Assembly (NCBI RefSeq): GCF_034653355.1
Contig: NZ_JAYEER010000003.1
Location: forward strand, 930,001-994,000
Direction: 5' to 3'
DNA from: Nitrospirillum sp034653355
GTDB lineage: Bacteria; Pseudomonadota; Alphaproteobacteria; Azospirillales; Azospirillaceae
DNA: 64,000 nt
Under the pieces are notes generated by a model. That model was not told the DNA's origin. It was given only the letters and a program-made list of their open reading frames with translations, and made no database searches. The position numbers and the translations under genes were made by a program. How positions within the stretch are numbered: position 1 is the first letter of the stretch; every line of letters starts with the position of its first letter. Shown one piece after another: positions 44,248 to 53,900 of the stretch.

Positions 44248-44748
44248 TTACTTGGCGGCGATCGAGATGGTGACCGTGTCCCGGTACTGCCCGGCCACGG
44301 CCTGGTTGTTACCTGGCAGGCTGACGGCCAGGGTGCTCTGGCGGCTGTCGGGGGAACCCGCGCGGTCGGTGGTCAGCGACCCGTTCTTGGCGGCGGTCGT
44401 GTTGTCGTAGGTCAGGTTGTAGGCCACGGCGCTGGAACCGGTGGCGCCGCTTTTCAGCGTGCCGCTGTTCGCCGAGGCGACCGAGACGGTATAGCCGTTG
44501 CCGGCGTTGCACTGCTCCGTCACCGAACCCACGGTCACGGCGTTCTGGCCGTTGACCAGATCCAGCGTGGCGTTGCTGTCGGTGACCGCGACGGTGCACA
44601 CGGTGGGCACGGTGGCGCTGATGTGGATGGCGCCCGTCGCGCCGGCCGCCCAGGCGGAAGAAGCCAGGGCCAGGGTGGTGGCGACGGTCAGGGCCAGACA
44701 AACGCCCCGCGCATGCACATGGGGCGTATTGGGCAGATGCTGGGACAT
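44248..44748 (-). CDS. pilus subunit, spore coat protein U (SCPU) domain
   Basis: 166 aa. Signal peptide (VCLALTVATTLALASSAWA, cleavage about 34), then an immunoglobulin-like SCPU domain: GAIHISATVPTVCTVAVTDSNATLDLVNGQ, CNAGNGYTVSVASANSG, SSAVAYNLTYDN, and the terminal strand QYRDTVTISIAAK. The paired cysteines (VCTV, EQCNAG) and the C-terminal strand fit archaic chaperone-usher pilins such as CsuA/B. It is probably the structural pilin of the operon chaperone-usher-tip-pilin. GGAGAC lies seven bases before the ATG. Confidence 0.87.
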   Translation of the reverse strand: MSQHLPNTPHVHARGVCLALTVATTLALASSAWAAGATGAIHISATVPTVCTVAVTDSNATLDLVNGQNAVTVGSVTEQCNAGNGYTVSVASANSGTLKSGATGSSAVAYNLTYDNTTAAKNGSLTTDRAGSPDSRQSTLAVSLPGNNQAVAGQYRDTVTISIAAK

Positions 44749-44869
44749 TTTAGTCTCCAAGGGCGACGGCCGAACCGGCGCCATCTGTCGTTCATGACGG
44801 GCCACCGCCTTCTGCGGCACCCTATCCTGGATCAATTGGGTGATCCGGGACGCTGATCCAGATCTTATG

Positions 44870-45841
44870 TCAGTTGGCCGTCACCGTCATCAACAGATAA
44901 TCGGTGTAGGTGCCGGCGATGACCTTGGTGACGTCGCCGATGACGATGATGAAGGTGTGCCGGTCCAGGCTGGAATAGCTGTAATAGGTCAAGGTGGTGC
45001 CGCTGGACGGCACGCCCCGACCGTCCACCGTCATGCTGTAGGGGATTGAGGTGCCGGCGCCGCTGTTCTCCAGCCGGCCGCCGTTCTGCGACTGGATGGA
45101 CACGCTGTAGCCGGTGTTGCCCGAGACCTCCAGGTCGAAGCTGCGGCTGGCGCCGGTGGTCAGTTCCCCGAAATCCACGTTGGCGGTCGACGCGCCCAGG
45201 TTGCTGCGCACGCCGCCGACATTGACGGTGGCGGAGACGGAGGTGCGCACGGTCGCCCGCACCTGGACGATGGCGCTGTCCATGACGGCGACGACACCGC
45301 CCGAGCTGTTCAGCTGGTACAGCGTCACCGTCACCTGGTCGAAGTAGTAATTGGACCCCACCAGCTGGCCAGCGGGGACGGAGGCGTAGAAGCCAGTGGT
45401 GACTGTCTGGGTGCCGCGGCCGTTGTTGACCGCGCCGGTGATCAGGTTGTTGACGTTGCCGGTGCCATAATCGCCCACCCGTTGGGTCAACGCGGCGTCC
45501 TTGTACAGGTCATAGCTCAGCCAATTGCCGCTGAGGCCCAACATGCGTCGCGTGCCGCCCCACAGGCCGCTGTCGATGCCGATGCCGAAGGTGCAGTTGC
45601 TGCCGGCGATGTACTGCACCGTCACCGTGTTGTAGGTGGGCGGCTGCAGGGCCGCGAAGGGGTCATAGCTGGTGACGGGGGTCACCTGCGACAGGCCGCT
45701 CAGCTGGGCGTAGCAGGTTTGCAGCGCCCGGGCCGGGGTCGCGGGCAGGGCCATCAGCAGGGTCAGCGCCAGCAGGATCCATAAGTGAACGCTCCGCGGC
45801 CAGTTGGCGAAGGTGGGGCTAAGGCTTGTCGGCTGGTCCAT
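44870..45841 (-). CDS. SCPU-domain pilus tip-like subunit (CsuE-like)
   Basis: 323 aa. Signal peptide (LWILLALTLLMALPATPARA, cleavage about 39). An N-terminal domain with one cysteine pair (LQTCYAQLSG, GSNCTFGIGIDSGLW) is followed by a C-terminal SCPU domain (VRTSVSATVNVGGVR, ANVDFGELTTGASRSFDLEVSGNTGYSVSIQSQNGGRL, final strand GTYTDYLLMTVTAN). Two-domain members of this family are the adhesive tip subunits of archaic pili (family knowledge). The ribosome site is weak (GGATGCC). It follows the usher gene after 155 nt. Confidence 0.82.
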   Translation of the reverse strand: MDQPTSLSPTFANWPRSVHLWILLALTLLMALPATPARALQTCYAQLSGLSQVTPVTSYDPFAALQPPTYNTVTVQYIAGSNCTFGIGIDSGLWGGTRRMLGLSGNWLSYDLYKDAALTQRVGDYGTGNVNNLITGAVNNGRGTQTVTTGFYASVPAGQLVGSNYYFDQVTVTLYQLNSSGGVVAVMDSAIVQVRATVRTSVSATVNVGGVRSNLGASTANVDFGELTTGASRSFDLEVSGNTGYSVSIQSQNGGRLENSGAGTSIPYSMTVDGRGVPSSGTTLTYYSYSSLDRHTFIIVIGDVTKVIAGTYTDYLLMTVTAN

Positions 45842-45996
45842 GGCATCCAAAATAGCGGCGTCCCGGCCCGGGCGCACCCGGTCAAGAGAATGGGCCCGGC
45901 GGCGGGGGCCGTCGGGCGATGGCGGGCCTGCAAGCAAGAAGCGTTCCGGCCGGGCCTGCTTCGCGGCTTGGCGGCCGGATCCTATCCCCATGATCC

Positions 45997-48684
45997 TCAT
46001 GGCCCGCCGCTCGTCGCCGCCGGCTTGGCGGGCGACAGGTTGATGGTCTGGCCGGGCAGCGCCTCCAGCTTCAGCGTGCCCAGCGGGAACATGCCTTCGG
46101 CCTGGGGCGGCACCGTCACGGGGATGGGCCTGTGGGGCACGCCGGTCAGCTGCATCTGCCACTCGCCGGGACGCACGCCTTCCACACGGAAGCGGCCCTT
46201 GCGGTTGGTGAAGAACTGCACCTCCTGCCCGGCCTTGGGGTCCTTGGCGTTGACGGCCTTCACGCCCTTGCCGTCGGTGCGATGCAGGACGCCGGCCGCC
46301 AGCGGCACAGGCTTGCCCTCCGGATCCAGCAGCACGCCATCCAGCGACACGGTGGCGTCGGTGCCGATGGGCACCAGGGTGCCCGTGTGGTTGCCGGGGA
46401 CGATGGCCGGGCGGTCGTTGCCGATGTCATAGCCCATGGGCGCGTCCGGCACGTCCAGCAGCAGCGGCCGCACCAGGTAGGCGGAGATGTTGGGCACCAC
46501 CGGCGGGCCCAGCCAGTCGCTGGACGACAGGTAGTGGCCGGTGACGGGGTCGACGCCGATCTCCTCATCCGCGATGCGCGGATGGGGGACCACCAGGGCG
46601 AAGCTGTTGGTCACCGGCCGGGTGACGCCAACATGGCCGTCGGCGAAGACCAGTCCGGTGGCGAAGTTCAGGGTGGTGCGCTCGTCATTCTGCAGCGGTT
46701 CGTCCAGGGTGGACAGGCGCTGGCTGTAGTCATGGCGGATGGACGTCTCGAACCGGTCCATGGTGTAGCCGACGGACCCGTTGGCCTGGTAGGTGCCGGT
46801 GGTGTTGGTGGCGTCCACCGACAGGTTCCAGGAATTGGTGGGCCACGGATCCTGGTAGCGCCAGTCCAGCTCGCGCTGGCGGCTCAGCGTGTCCATGGTG
46901 AAGCCGGCGGACTGCACGCCGTCGCCGAAGGTGTAGCGGAAGGCCAGGTAGGCGCTGTTGTCCGCTTCGCGCGTCACGGTGTTGCGCGCGCGGCTGAAGG
47001 TCAGTTCCAGCGTGGCGTGGCGGCCGAAGCGGCGGCGAAAGCCCAAATCCACCGAATAGCCGTCGATCTGGCTGTCGTCGCGCACCAGCTGGTAGCGGCC
47101 GCTCAAGGTCGCGGTCAGATCCTCGTCCAGCGGCTGGCCGTAGCGGGCGGACAGGTCGTAGGAAACGGTGTTGCGCGGGTCCAGCGTGCCCAGGCTGGCA
47201 TAGCCGCCGGACCGCCAGCTGCCCTGCGCCGTCAGGGTGCGCTGCTGGTAGAATTGCTCATCGTTGGTGTAGTCGCGGTAGGTCAGGTCCACCGACGCCC
47301 CGCGCGATGCGCCCAGGCTGGCGCCGGGGTTGAGGCCGATGGTGCCCAGGCCGGTGACGAACAGCACCTCCGTGCCTATGACCTGCTGGCTTTTGTCCGC
47401 CTGCAGGCTGGCGCCCAGGGTCAGGTCGTCGGTGATGCCCTGGCGGTGGTAGGCGGAGAAGGTCGGGCGGCCGCGGTCATAGATCAGGCGGTCGCTGCCG
47501 GTGGTGTAGGGGATGCCCACCGTGTAGTTGAACTCCGACACGCCTTCAGCCAGCAGCTCGGAATCGAAGAAGAAGGGGAAGTCGATGGTGCGCGTCTGGC
47601 CGTAGGCGTCGGTGATGCGCACCTGCACGTCGTTGGTGCCGGATGTGCCGGGGAAGTCGGACAGGTTCACGGGTCCGGCATCCTCACGGAAGACGCGGGT
47701 GGGGCGGCCGTTCACCAGCACCTCCACCTGCGACGGCGAATCCAGGATGAAGTCGCGGCTGCCCGTGGGCTGGATGGCGCGATAGGGCTGCAGGGTGTAA
47801 TTGCGGGCAATGGACAGCCCGGTCAGGGGCCGGTTGGTCTGGATGCCGGTGATGGAATAGTCCAGGTCGCCGGCCTGCAGGCGCACGGCGTCCTCGGGAA
47901 AGTCGCGGATCAGCCGGGTGGTGCCGCGCATGAAGTGGTGGCTGTACTGTTCCTGGTACTGCCCCTCCCATTCGAAGGACCAGCCGTCGATGTTGCCGCC
48001 GCCATCCAGCCCGATGTTCAGGGGCTGGCGGTAGTTGCCGCTGTCGGTGGCGGGTTGGGCGAGGAAGACCTGGGCGGTGCGCAGGTTGATATAAGCGGCG
48101 GCATCCGCCGGCTCCAGCACCTGGTAGCCGCTGGCGGCGTTGGCGCGGTTCACCACCGTCAGGTTGCGCACGGCGCGCAGCTGCGGCGGCACCTTGACCG
48201 ACAGGGTCAGCTCCTTGGGGTCCACCGTGATGGAAATGGCGGCCGCACCCGGGCCGCCCAGGCTCAGCGCGCTCAGCTTGGCATAGCCGTCGGGGCCGGC
48301 CTGGGCCACCAGGTCGCTGAGCGCCTTGGGCTGGACGAAGTCGCGCAGCAGCAGGGCCAAGCGGTTCAGGTCCACCTGGGTCTCGGCGGGATCGGGCGCC
48401 ACCTTGGCCGGCACCTGACCGACCTCGCGCCCCTCCACCTTCACCGGCAGGTCCAGGGTGGTGGCCTTCTCCGCCTTCTTTTTCTTGCCGAAGGTCTTCT
48501 CGAACAGGGCCTCGGTGTTCTGGTTGGCGGAGGGAGACGTCTGGGCCCGCGCCACCGCTGGCATCCCGGCCAGCACCGCCATCAGGGCGCAAACAAGCGC
48601 GCCCCGGCGCAGACGGCCGGGGCGGTCATGGGAAAAGGCGCCGCCGATCAAGCGGTTACCGGTATTCAGGCGCGACAGGCGCAA
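45997..48684 (-). CDS. chaperone-usher pilus outer membrane usher
   Basis: 895-aa usher (FimD/CsuD family). Signal region about residues 26-48 (GALVCALMAVLAGMPAVARA). An N-terminal chaperone-binding stretch is followed by the 24-strand barrel with the plug region (GTTRLIRDFPEDAVRLQAGDLDY, GLSIARNYTLQPYRAIQPTGSRDFILDSPSQVEVLVNGRPTRVF, LSDFPGTSGTNDVQVRITDAYGQTRTIDFPFF), and a C-terminal carboxypeptidase-like domain (FTNRKGRFRVEGVRPGEWQMQL). It exports and assembles pilus subunits across the outer membrane. Start: TTG 48684, with GAGGA six bases upstream and 13 nt after the chaperone stop; no ATG is close. Confidence 0.93.
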   Translation of the reverse strand: MRLSRLNTGNRLIGGAFSHDRPGRLRRGALVCALMAVLAGMPAVARAQTSPSANQNTEALFEKTFGKKKKAEKATTLDLPVKVEGREVGQVPAKVAPDPAETQVDLNRLALLLRDFVQPKALSDLVAQAGPDGYAKLSALSLGGPGAAAISITVDPKELTLSVKVPPQLRAVRNLTVVNRANAASGYQVLEPADAAAYINLRTAQVFLAQPATDSGNYRQPLNIGLDGGGNIDGWSFEWEGQYQEQYSHHFMRGTTRLIRDFPEDAVRLQAGDLDYSITGIQTNRPLTGLSIARNYTLQPYRAIQPTGSRDFILDSPSQVEVLVNGRPTRVFREDAGPVNLSDFPGTSGTNDVQVRITDAYGQTRTIDFPFFFDSELLAEGVSEFNYTVGIPYTTGSDRLIYDRGRPTFSAYHRQGITDDLTLGASLQADKSQQVIGTEVLFVTGLGTIGLNPGASLGASRGASVDLTYRDYTNDEQFYQQRTLTAQGSWRSGGYASLGTLDPRNTVSYDLSARYGQPLDEDLTATLSGRYQLVRDDSQIDGYSVDLGFRRRFGRHATLELTFSRARNTVTREADNSAYLAFRYTFGDGVQSAGFTMDTLSRQRELDWRYQDPWPTNSWNLSVDATNTTGTYQANGSVGYTMDRFETSIRHDYSQRLSTLDEPLQNDERTTLNFATGLVFADGHVGVTRPVTNSFALVVPHPRIADEEIGVDPVTGHYLSSSDWLGPPVVPNISAYLVRPLLLDVPDAPMGYDIGNDRPAIVPGNHTGTLVPIGTDATVSLDGVLLDPEGKPVPLAAGVLHRTDGKGVKAVNAKDPKAGQEVQFFTNRKGRFRVEGVRPGEWQMQLTGVPHRPIPVTVPPQAEGMFPLGTLKLEALPGQTINLSPAKPAATSGGP

Positions 48685-48697
48685 CGCCGTCCTCGTA

Positions 48698-49480
48698 TCA
48701 GGGCACCGACAGGGTCACCGTGGCGGGGCCCTGGGGCAGGTCCGCCGGCCAGGGGATATGGAAACGGCGGGTGACCCCGGCAAGGACGTTTTCACCGACC
48801 ATGCCGGTCAGCTGCTCCTTGCGCAGGGTGACGGTCTTGCCATTCACCTGGGCGGTCACCTCCAGGTCGCGCATGACCTGGCGCGAGGTGCCGTCGTTGC
48901 GCACCACCACCTCCATGACGGTGCCGGTGGCCGGGGCGGCGGCGGGCTTGGGGCCCGCGGACACGACGGTCAACTTGGGCTTGGCCCCTTCCGGCACGAC
49001 GTAGAGCGAGGCGACGTACTTCACCAGCAGCTTCACCTGGCCGCCCTGCACCGGCGTGCCCCCCAGGTCGATGGGCAGCTGTTCCGCCACCAGGCGGAAG
49101 GGCAGTTCCTTGGCCGGCTTGGGATCGCCCGACCACTGCACGCGAATGGACTGGTTCTCGCCCGGCTGCAGGATGATCTGCTCGGGCACGATGGCGAAGC
49201 TGTCCTCGGCGTCGGTCAGGACGTCCTGACCGTCCTGGTCCATGCCGCGGGTCATGACCTTGACGTCGATGGCCACGGGGTCCTTGCCGTCATTCTCCAC
49301 CCGGAAGATCTGGGTGGCGCCGCGCCCGCTGGGCTCCATGTCCATTTCTATGGGGATCAGGCGGAACGAGGCCAGCGCGCCGGTGGACAGCAGCCCTGTG
49401 AACAGCATCAGGGCGCCCGCCAGGGTCCTGGCCAGGAACCGCGTGAAGCGGGTGAAACGGAACCGGTGAAGTGCCGACAT
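48698..49480 (-). CDS. periplasmic pilus assembly chaperone (PapD/CsuC-like)
   Basis: 260 aa. Signal peptide about 10-37 (FLARTLAGALMLFTGLLSTGALA). The two immunoglobulin domains of pilus chaperones follow: LIPIEMDMEPSGRGATQIFRVENDG, FAIVPEQIILQPGENQSIRVQW and ELPFRLVAEQLPID are domain 1 motifs with the basic cleft and G1 strand; VKLLVKYVASLYVVP leads to domain 2. It delivers subunits to the usher. First gene of the pilus operon (minus strand), divergent from the 142-aa gene at 49750. Ribosome site weak. Confidence 0.92.
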   Translation of the reverse strand: MSALHRFRFTRFTRFLARTLAGALMLFTGLLSTGALASFRLIPIEMDMEPSGRGATQIFRVENDGKDPVAIDVKVMTRGMDQDGQDVLTDAEDSFAIVPEQIILQPGENQSIRVQWSGDPKPAKELPFRLVAEQLPIDLGGTPVQGGQVKLLVKYVASLYVVPEGAKPKLTVVSAGPKPAAAPATGTVMEVVVRNDGTSRQVMRDLEVTAQVNGKTVTLRKEQLTGMVGENVLAGVTRRFHIPWPADLPQGPATVTLSVP

Positions 49481-49749
49481 GGATGATCGCCCAACTCTTG
49501 TAGCGTTTTAGTACAGCGCGTGTGAATGCGGCCGCAGGTGTTAAATAACGGTATATGGGTCTACTTGAACGCCGCCCCCCGGCGTTTGCGGCCCCACCAT
49601 ACCCAGATGCGGACGGCGTTGCATCCGCTTCCGTGACACGTTTGCGCGAATTCCGAAAGTGTCGCGATTGGGGGTCGTCTAAATCTGGTCTCCGCCGGTG
49701 CCCTGGGGTAGACCAGGACATCGCCTTTCAACAACAGACCGGTTTCATC

Positions 49750-50178
49750 ATGGCCACCCTGTTCGTCGCGCGCAGCGCCAACCTGTCGAAATGGGCGTCC
49801 GATGTCGGCCTGCCCAAGAACATCTTCAAGGTGGGTGTGGTCGATGGCGGCGTCGATGCCGTGGCCGCCGCGCTGGCCGCCGGCTGGGCGGGGGAGAAGG
49901 ACTGGACCCTGGTGAAGAAGGTCGAGGTTGGCGACTGGACGGAGGAAGAGGCGCTGGAACGCCTGTCCGCCAAGGAAAAGCCCGTCGACCCCAACTACTA
50001 TCCCCGCCTGAAGGGGGCTGCCGGCGTGTATAAGCTGACGCCCACCGCCGTGGGCAACCACCTGATCGTGGCCCGCGCCATGGCCGGCAACGAAAGCCTG
50101 GACTTCAAGCTGAAGGTGGGCGACTACGCCAACTATCTGATCCAGTTTGCCCAGCCGCCGAAGGCGGTGAGTGAATAA
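49750..50178 (+). CDS. conserved-looking hypothetical protein
   Basis: 142 aa: MATLFVARSANLSKWASDVGLPKNIFKVGVVDGGVDAVAAALAAGW, then WTLVKKVEVGDWTEEEALERLSAKEK, YPRLKGAAGVYKLTPTAVGNHLIVARAMAG and a final FKLKVGDYANYLIQFAQPP. Soluble, no signal peptide. Not recognised. Its smooth amphipathic composition supports coding. No ribosome site is evident before the ATG, and the frame is open upstream to 49555, so the true start is uncertain. Downstream lies the long AT-rich gap before the autotransporter. Confidence 0.7.
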   Translation: MATLFVARSANLSKWASDVGLPKNIFKVGVVDGGVDAVAAALAAGWAGEKDWTLVKKVEVGDWTEEEALERLSAKEKPVDPNYYPRLKGAAGVYKLTPTAVGNHLIVARAMAGNESLDFKLKVGDYANYLIQFAQPPKAVSE

Positions 50179-50996
50179 AGGCCGCCACGGGCGGCAGGGT
50201 GGGGGCTGCCGAGGGCGGGGATGGACGGGCGGGTTGTTGCCGGGGCCGGGATCGCCATTCACCCCGGATCGTTCAACGATGCCGGACGCATGTGCCGAGG
50301 CGATAGATTCAATTCACGGCCGGCAAAGGTTCATGTGAATAAAGGGGCTGTGTTTGTTCCGGATGCTGGCGACTGTCAGGAAAAAGGGTGCCTGCGACCT
50401 GTCCTGGGAAGGGTTCCGGTGGCTTGCGGATGTGAGCCCAAGCTCATATTGGGTGTCTGGTTTATAACTAAAGCGCAATATAAATAATTATCTGTGTCCT
50501 TGTCTGCGTGTAACTAGACGATATGTGTTTATGTAATTTTGTCGTTGGGCGTATGACCATAGATATATAAACAAAATATCAAATATTGTCATCATTATTT
50601 AAATGTTACCGATAAATTTTTTCGGGCAGATACTTATTGCGCCTTCCGCGATTCGCGGCGAGCTTTTATTTATAAGTGTCAAATGGGCGATATTCCTGAC
50701 TTAATATAATAAAGACGCTAATCACCGCTCCGGCATTCGTGTTGTGGAATCATCTCGGGTAACTTGAATCAAGATATCGCTCGATAGGAGAGAAAAAACA
50801 TCATTGTTAACGGCGGTTAACGTCATGGTTTCGCCGGCATGTTTGAATGAAATCAGCTCCAAGACTTGACGGCATACCTCAAAATCAGTAGGGGTTTTCT
50901 TCGGGGGCTACGACGGTACGCTGTCGTGGCGGGTTGGGGTGGGGCGGCTCCGGCAGAAGGGCCAGCCCTTTGAACGTTGGGAAGGGGCATTTAAGC
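50179..50996. other. AT-rich region upstream of the giant autotransporter
   Basis: 818 nt with no convincing gene. 50179-50440 is GC-rich; 50440-50800 is strikingly AT-rich (runs such as TATAAATAATTA and AAATTTTTT) and stands out in this genome. A possible promoter TTGACG (50866-50871) with a weak -10 about 17 bp later precedes the autotransporter start by about 100 nt. AAGGGG at 50982-50987 is its ribosome site. The AT-rich block is likely a regulatory or silencing target (inference). Confidence 0.55.
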
Positions 50997-53900
50997 ATGC
51001 AGGCCATTCAGCAGACGGTGGGCGCCGCCCGCCGTAACGATCGTGCGCGCGCGCTTCTCGCCGGCACATCCGCTCTCGCCATCGTCACGATGCTCACGGC
51101 ATCCGGCATCGCCCGGGCGGACACCATCGTGTCCACCCCTGTGGCGGGTCCGATCACGGATATCACCGGTGGCTTGACCATCACCAACACCGGCACCATC
51201 ACCGGCGCCGGCACCACCCCGGCGGTCTACACCCGGACCACGCTGACCAACGTCCTCAACGCCGGCACCATCCAGGCCGACGGCACCGCCTTCGTAAACG
51301 CGACCGCGGACGTCGGCGTCCGTGTCAACGGCACCCTGGTGAGCAGCACCTATTACACCGGCGACATCGCCACCTTCACGAACCAGGCCGGTGGCGTGAT
51401 CCGGGGTGGCGCCTCCACCCAGGCGGTCGGCCTCTACAACACCGCCACCATCGGCACCCTGACCAACGCCGGCCTCATCACCGGGGGCGCCAACGCCATC
51501 GTGGTCCAGGACCACAGGGGCAACAGCGCCTCGGTCACCAACACCATCACGCACGGCATCATCGACCAATTGGTCAATGTCGCCGGCGGCACCATCCAGT
51601 CCGGCAGCAAGGCGATCCTTGATTTCGGCACGATCGGCACGCTGACCAACAGCGGCATCGTTTCCGGCACCGGCGCGGTCGCGCTGACGTCCACCGGTCA
51701 CATGGCCACGCTGGCCAACTTCGGCGTCCTGTCTGGCAGCCATGGCGCCGTCGCCAGCGATGGCGCCATCACCCTGGTGGAAAACCACGGCACCATCAAC
51801 GGCGGCACCGTCGGCGTCTTCAACTTCGCCACCACATCGGTGACGGGCTCCCTGGCGCAGTTGACGAACGTCTCCGGCGCCACCATCGTCGGCGGGCAGA
51901 TCGCCATCATCAACAGCGGCGTCACGGGCACGCTGAGAAACGATGGCACCATCGTCGCCTACAGCCGCGTGGCGCTGGAGAACGACGGCACGCCCGAGGT
52001 GGCCTTGGGCCTGCTGGCCGCCCCCACCGCCGGCACGATCGGCGGCACCATCGGCGTCATCGTCAACAACGGCGTCATCCGCGGCGTCCTGGGCGGCGTG
52101 GTCAACACGCTGGCCAGTGGGGCCATCGGCACCATCAGCAACCTCGGCGCCATCCTCGGCACCGACGCCAACGAGGCGGTCTCCGGCCACCAAGCGGCGA
52201 TCGCCAACGGCGGCGTCATCGGCGGCATCACGAATGGCGGCACGGTCGGCGGCTGGTGGGGCATCAGCAACGCCGGCACCATCACCCAGGTGACCAACCA
52301 GGGCACCATCATCGGCACCCGCCGCAGCGCCGTTTACAACAGCGGCAAGGCGGGCACGCTGAGCAACAGCGTCGGTGGCGTGATATCGGGCGCCACGGAC
52401 GCCTACGGCGTCGTCAACGGCACCCAGGCCGGCGTGGGCGGGTCCATCGGCACCTTGACCAACAGCGGCACGCTGACGGGGGGCTCGGGCATCGGCAACG
52501 TTGGTGACCAGGGCGGCGTGCGCAGCACCATCGCGACCCTGGTCAATGCGGCGGGCGGCGGCATCTCGGCCGTTGGCGGCACGGTCAACGGCAACCCCGT
52601 GCCGGGCATCGGCATCCAGAATGTCAACGGCGTCATCGGCCTCCTGAACAACGCGGGCGTCATCGCCGGCCGCGGGCCGTCGTTGGGCCTCGGCACGGTG
52701 GCCAACGTCTATGTGCCCGAGGGCATCCAGAACGCCGGCGGCACCATCAACACCTTGACCAACACCGGCAGCATTTTCGGCACGGTCGGCATCAGCAACG
52801 AACAGGCCGTGGGCCCCATCATCGTGTCGGGCACCACCACCTCGGGCGGGGCGCTGCAGGCGGCCACCATCGGCACCGCCACCAACCTGGACGGCGCCCT
52901 GATCCGGGCCGCGCGCACGGGCGTCGCCAACTCCGGCGCCATCGGCACCCTGAACAACTACGGCACCCTCATCGGTTCCACGGGCGCCGGCATCGCCAAC
53001 CTGTCCACCATCGGCATCGCCACCATTTCTGCCGGCACCGCCTCCAATGCCGCCATCTATGCCGGCAGGATCGGGACGCTGGCCAACGGCGGCATCATCA
53101 GCGGCCTGGAAGGCGGCGTGGTGAATCCGGGCAGCATCGGGATCATCGTCAACGGCACCGCCGGCACCATCCTCAGCACCGACCGGGTGGAAACCGACGT
53201 CCACCAGGGTGGGATCGAGAACACCGGCACCATCGGCTCCCTCTCCAACCGGGGCAGCATCGGGGGCTGGTGGGGTGTGCGTAACGCCGGCGGCGTCCTG
53301 CTCACCATGGCCAATAGCGGCACGATCGCGGGTACCGACCGCAGCGGCGTCTACAACTGGGGCGGCATCGGTGCCCTGGTGAACCTTGCCGGCGGCGTGA
53401 TCAGCGGCGTCACCTATGCCTACGGCGTGGTCAACGCCACCAACATCACCGGCCACGGCGTCATCGGCACCATCACCAACAGTGGCACCATCGTCGGCGG
53501 CTCCGGCGTCGGCAACAACGGGTCCAGCGCCCAGAGTCCCACCATTGGCACCATCCTCAACACCGGTCTCATCAACGCCGTGGGCGGCACGGTGTACGGC
53601 GTGGTGACGCCGGGCGTGGGTGTGCAGAACATCTTCGGCGCCATCGCCTTCATCACCGACAACGGCTCGGGTACCCTGGGCACCGGCAGCATCGTCGCCG
53701 GCGGCGCCTCCAACGGCGCCAACGTGGCCATGGGCGTGGAAAATTACGCCGGCAGCATCGGCATCATCCGGACCAACGCCACCGCGCTGATCAGCGGCAG
53801 CATCGGCATCTCCAACGAGGCCGACATGACGCCCGTCCAGGTGGGCGCGTCGGGCACCCTCTTCGGCACCCGCACCAACGGCACCATCACCGACATCGTC

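Noticed and set aside
50221..50487. An 88-codon open frame in the gap before the autotransporter
   Set aside because: No ribosome site, no recognisable protein pattern, and its composition changes halfway as the DNA becomes AT-rich; it looks like chance.
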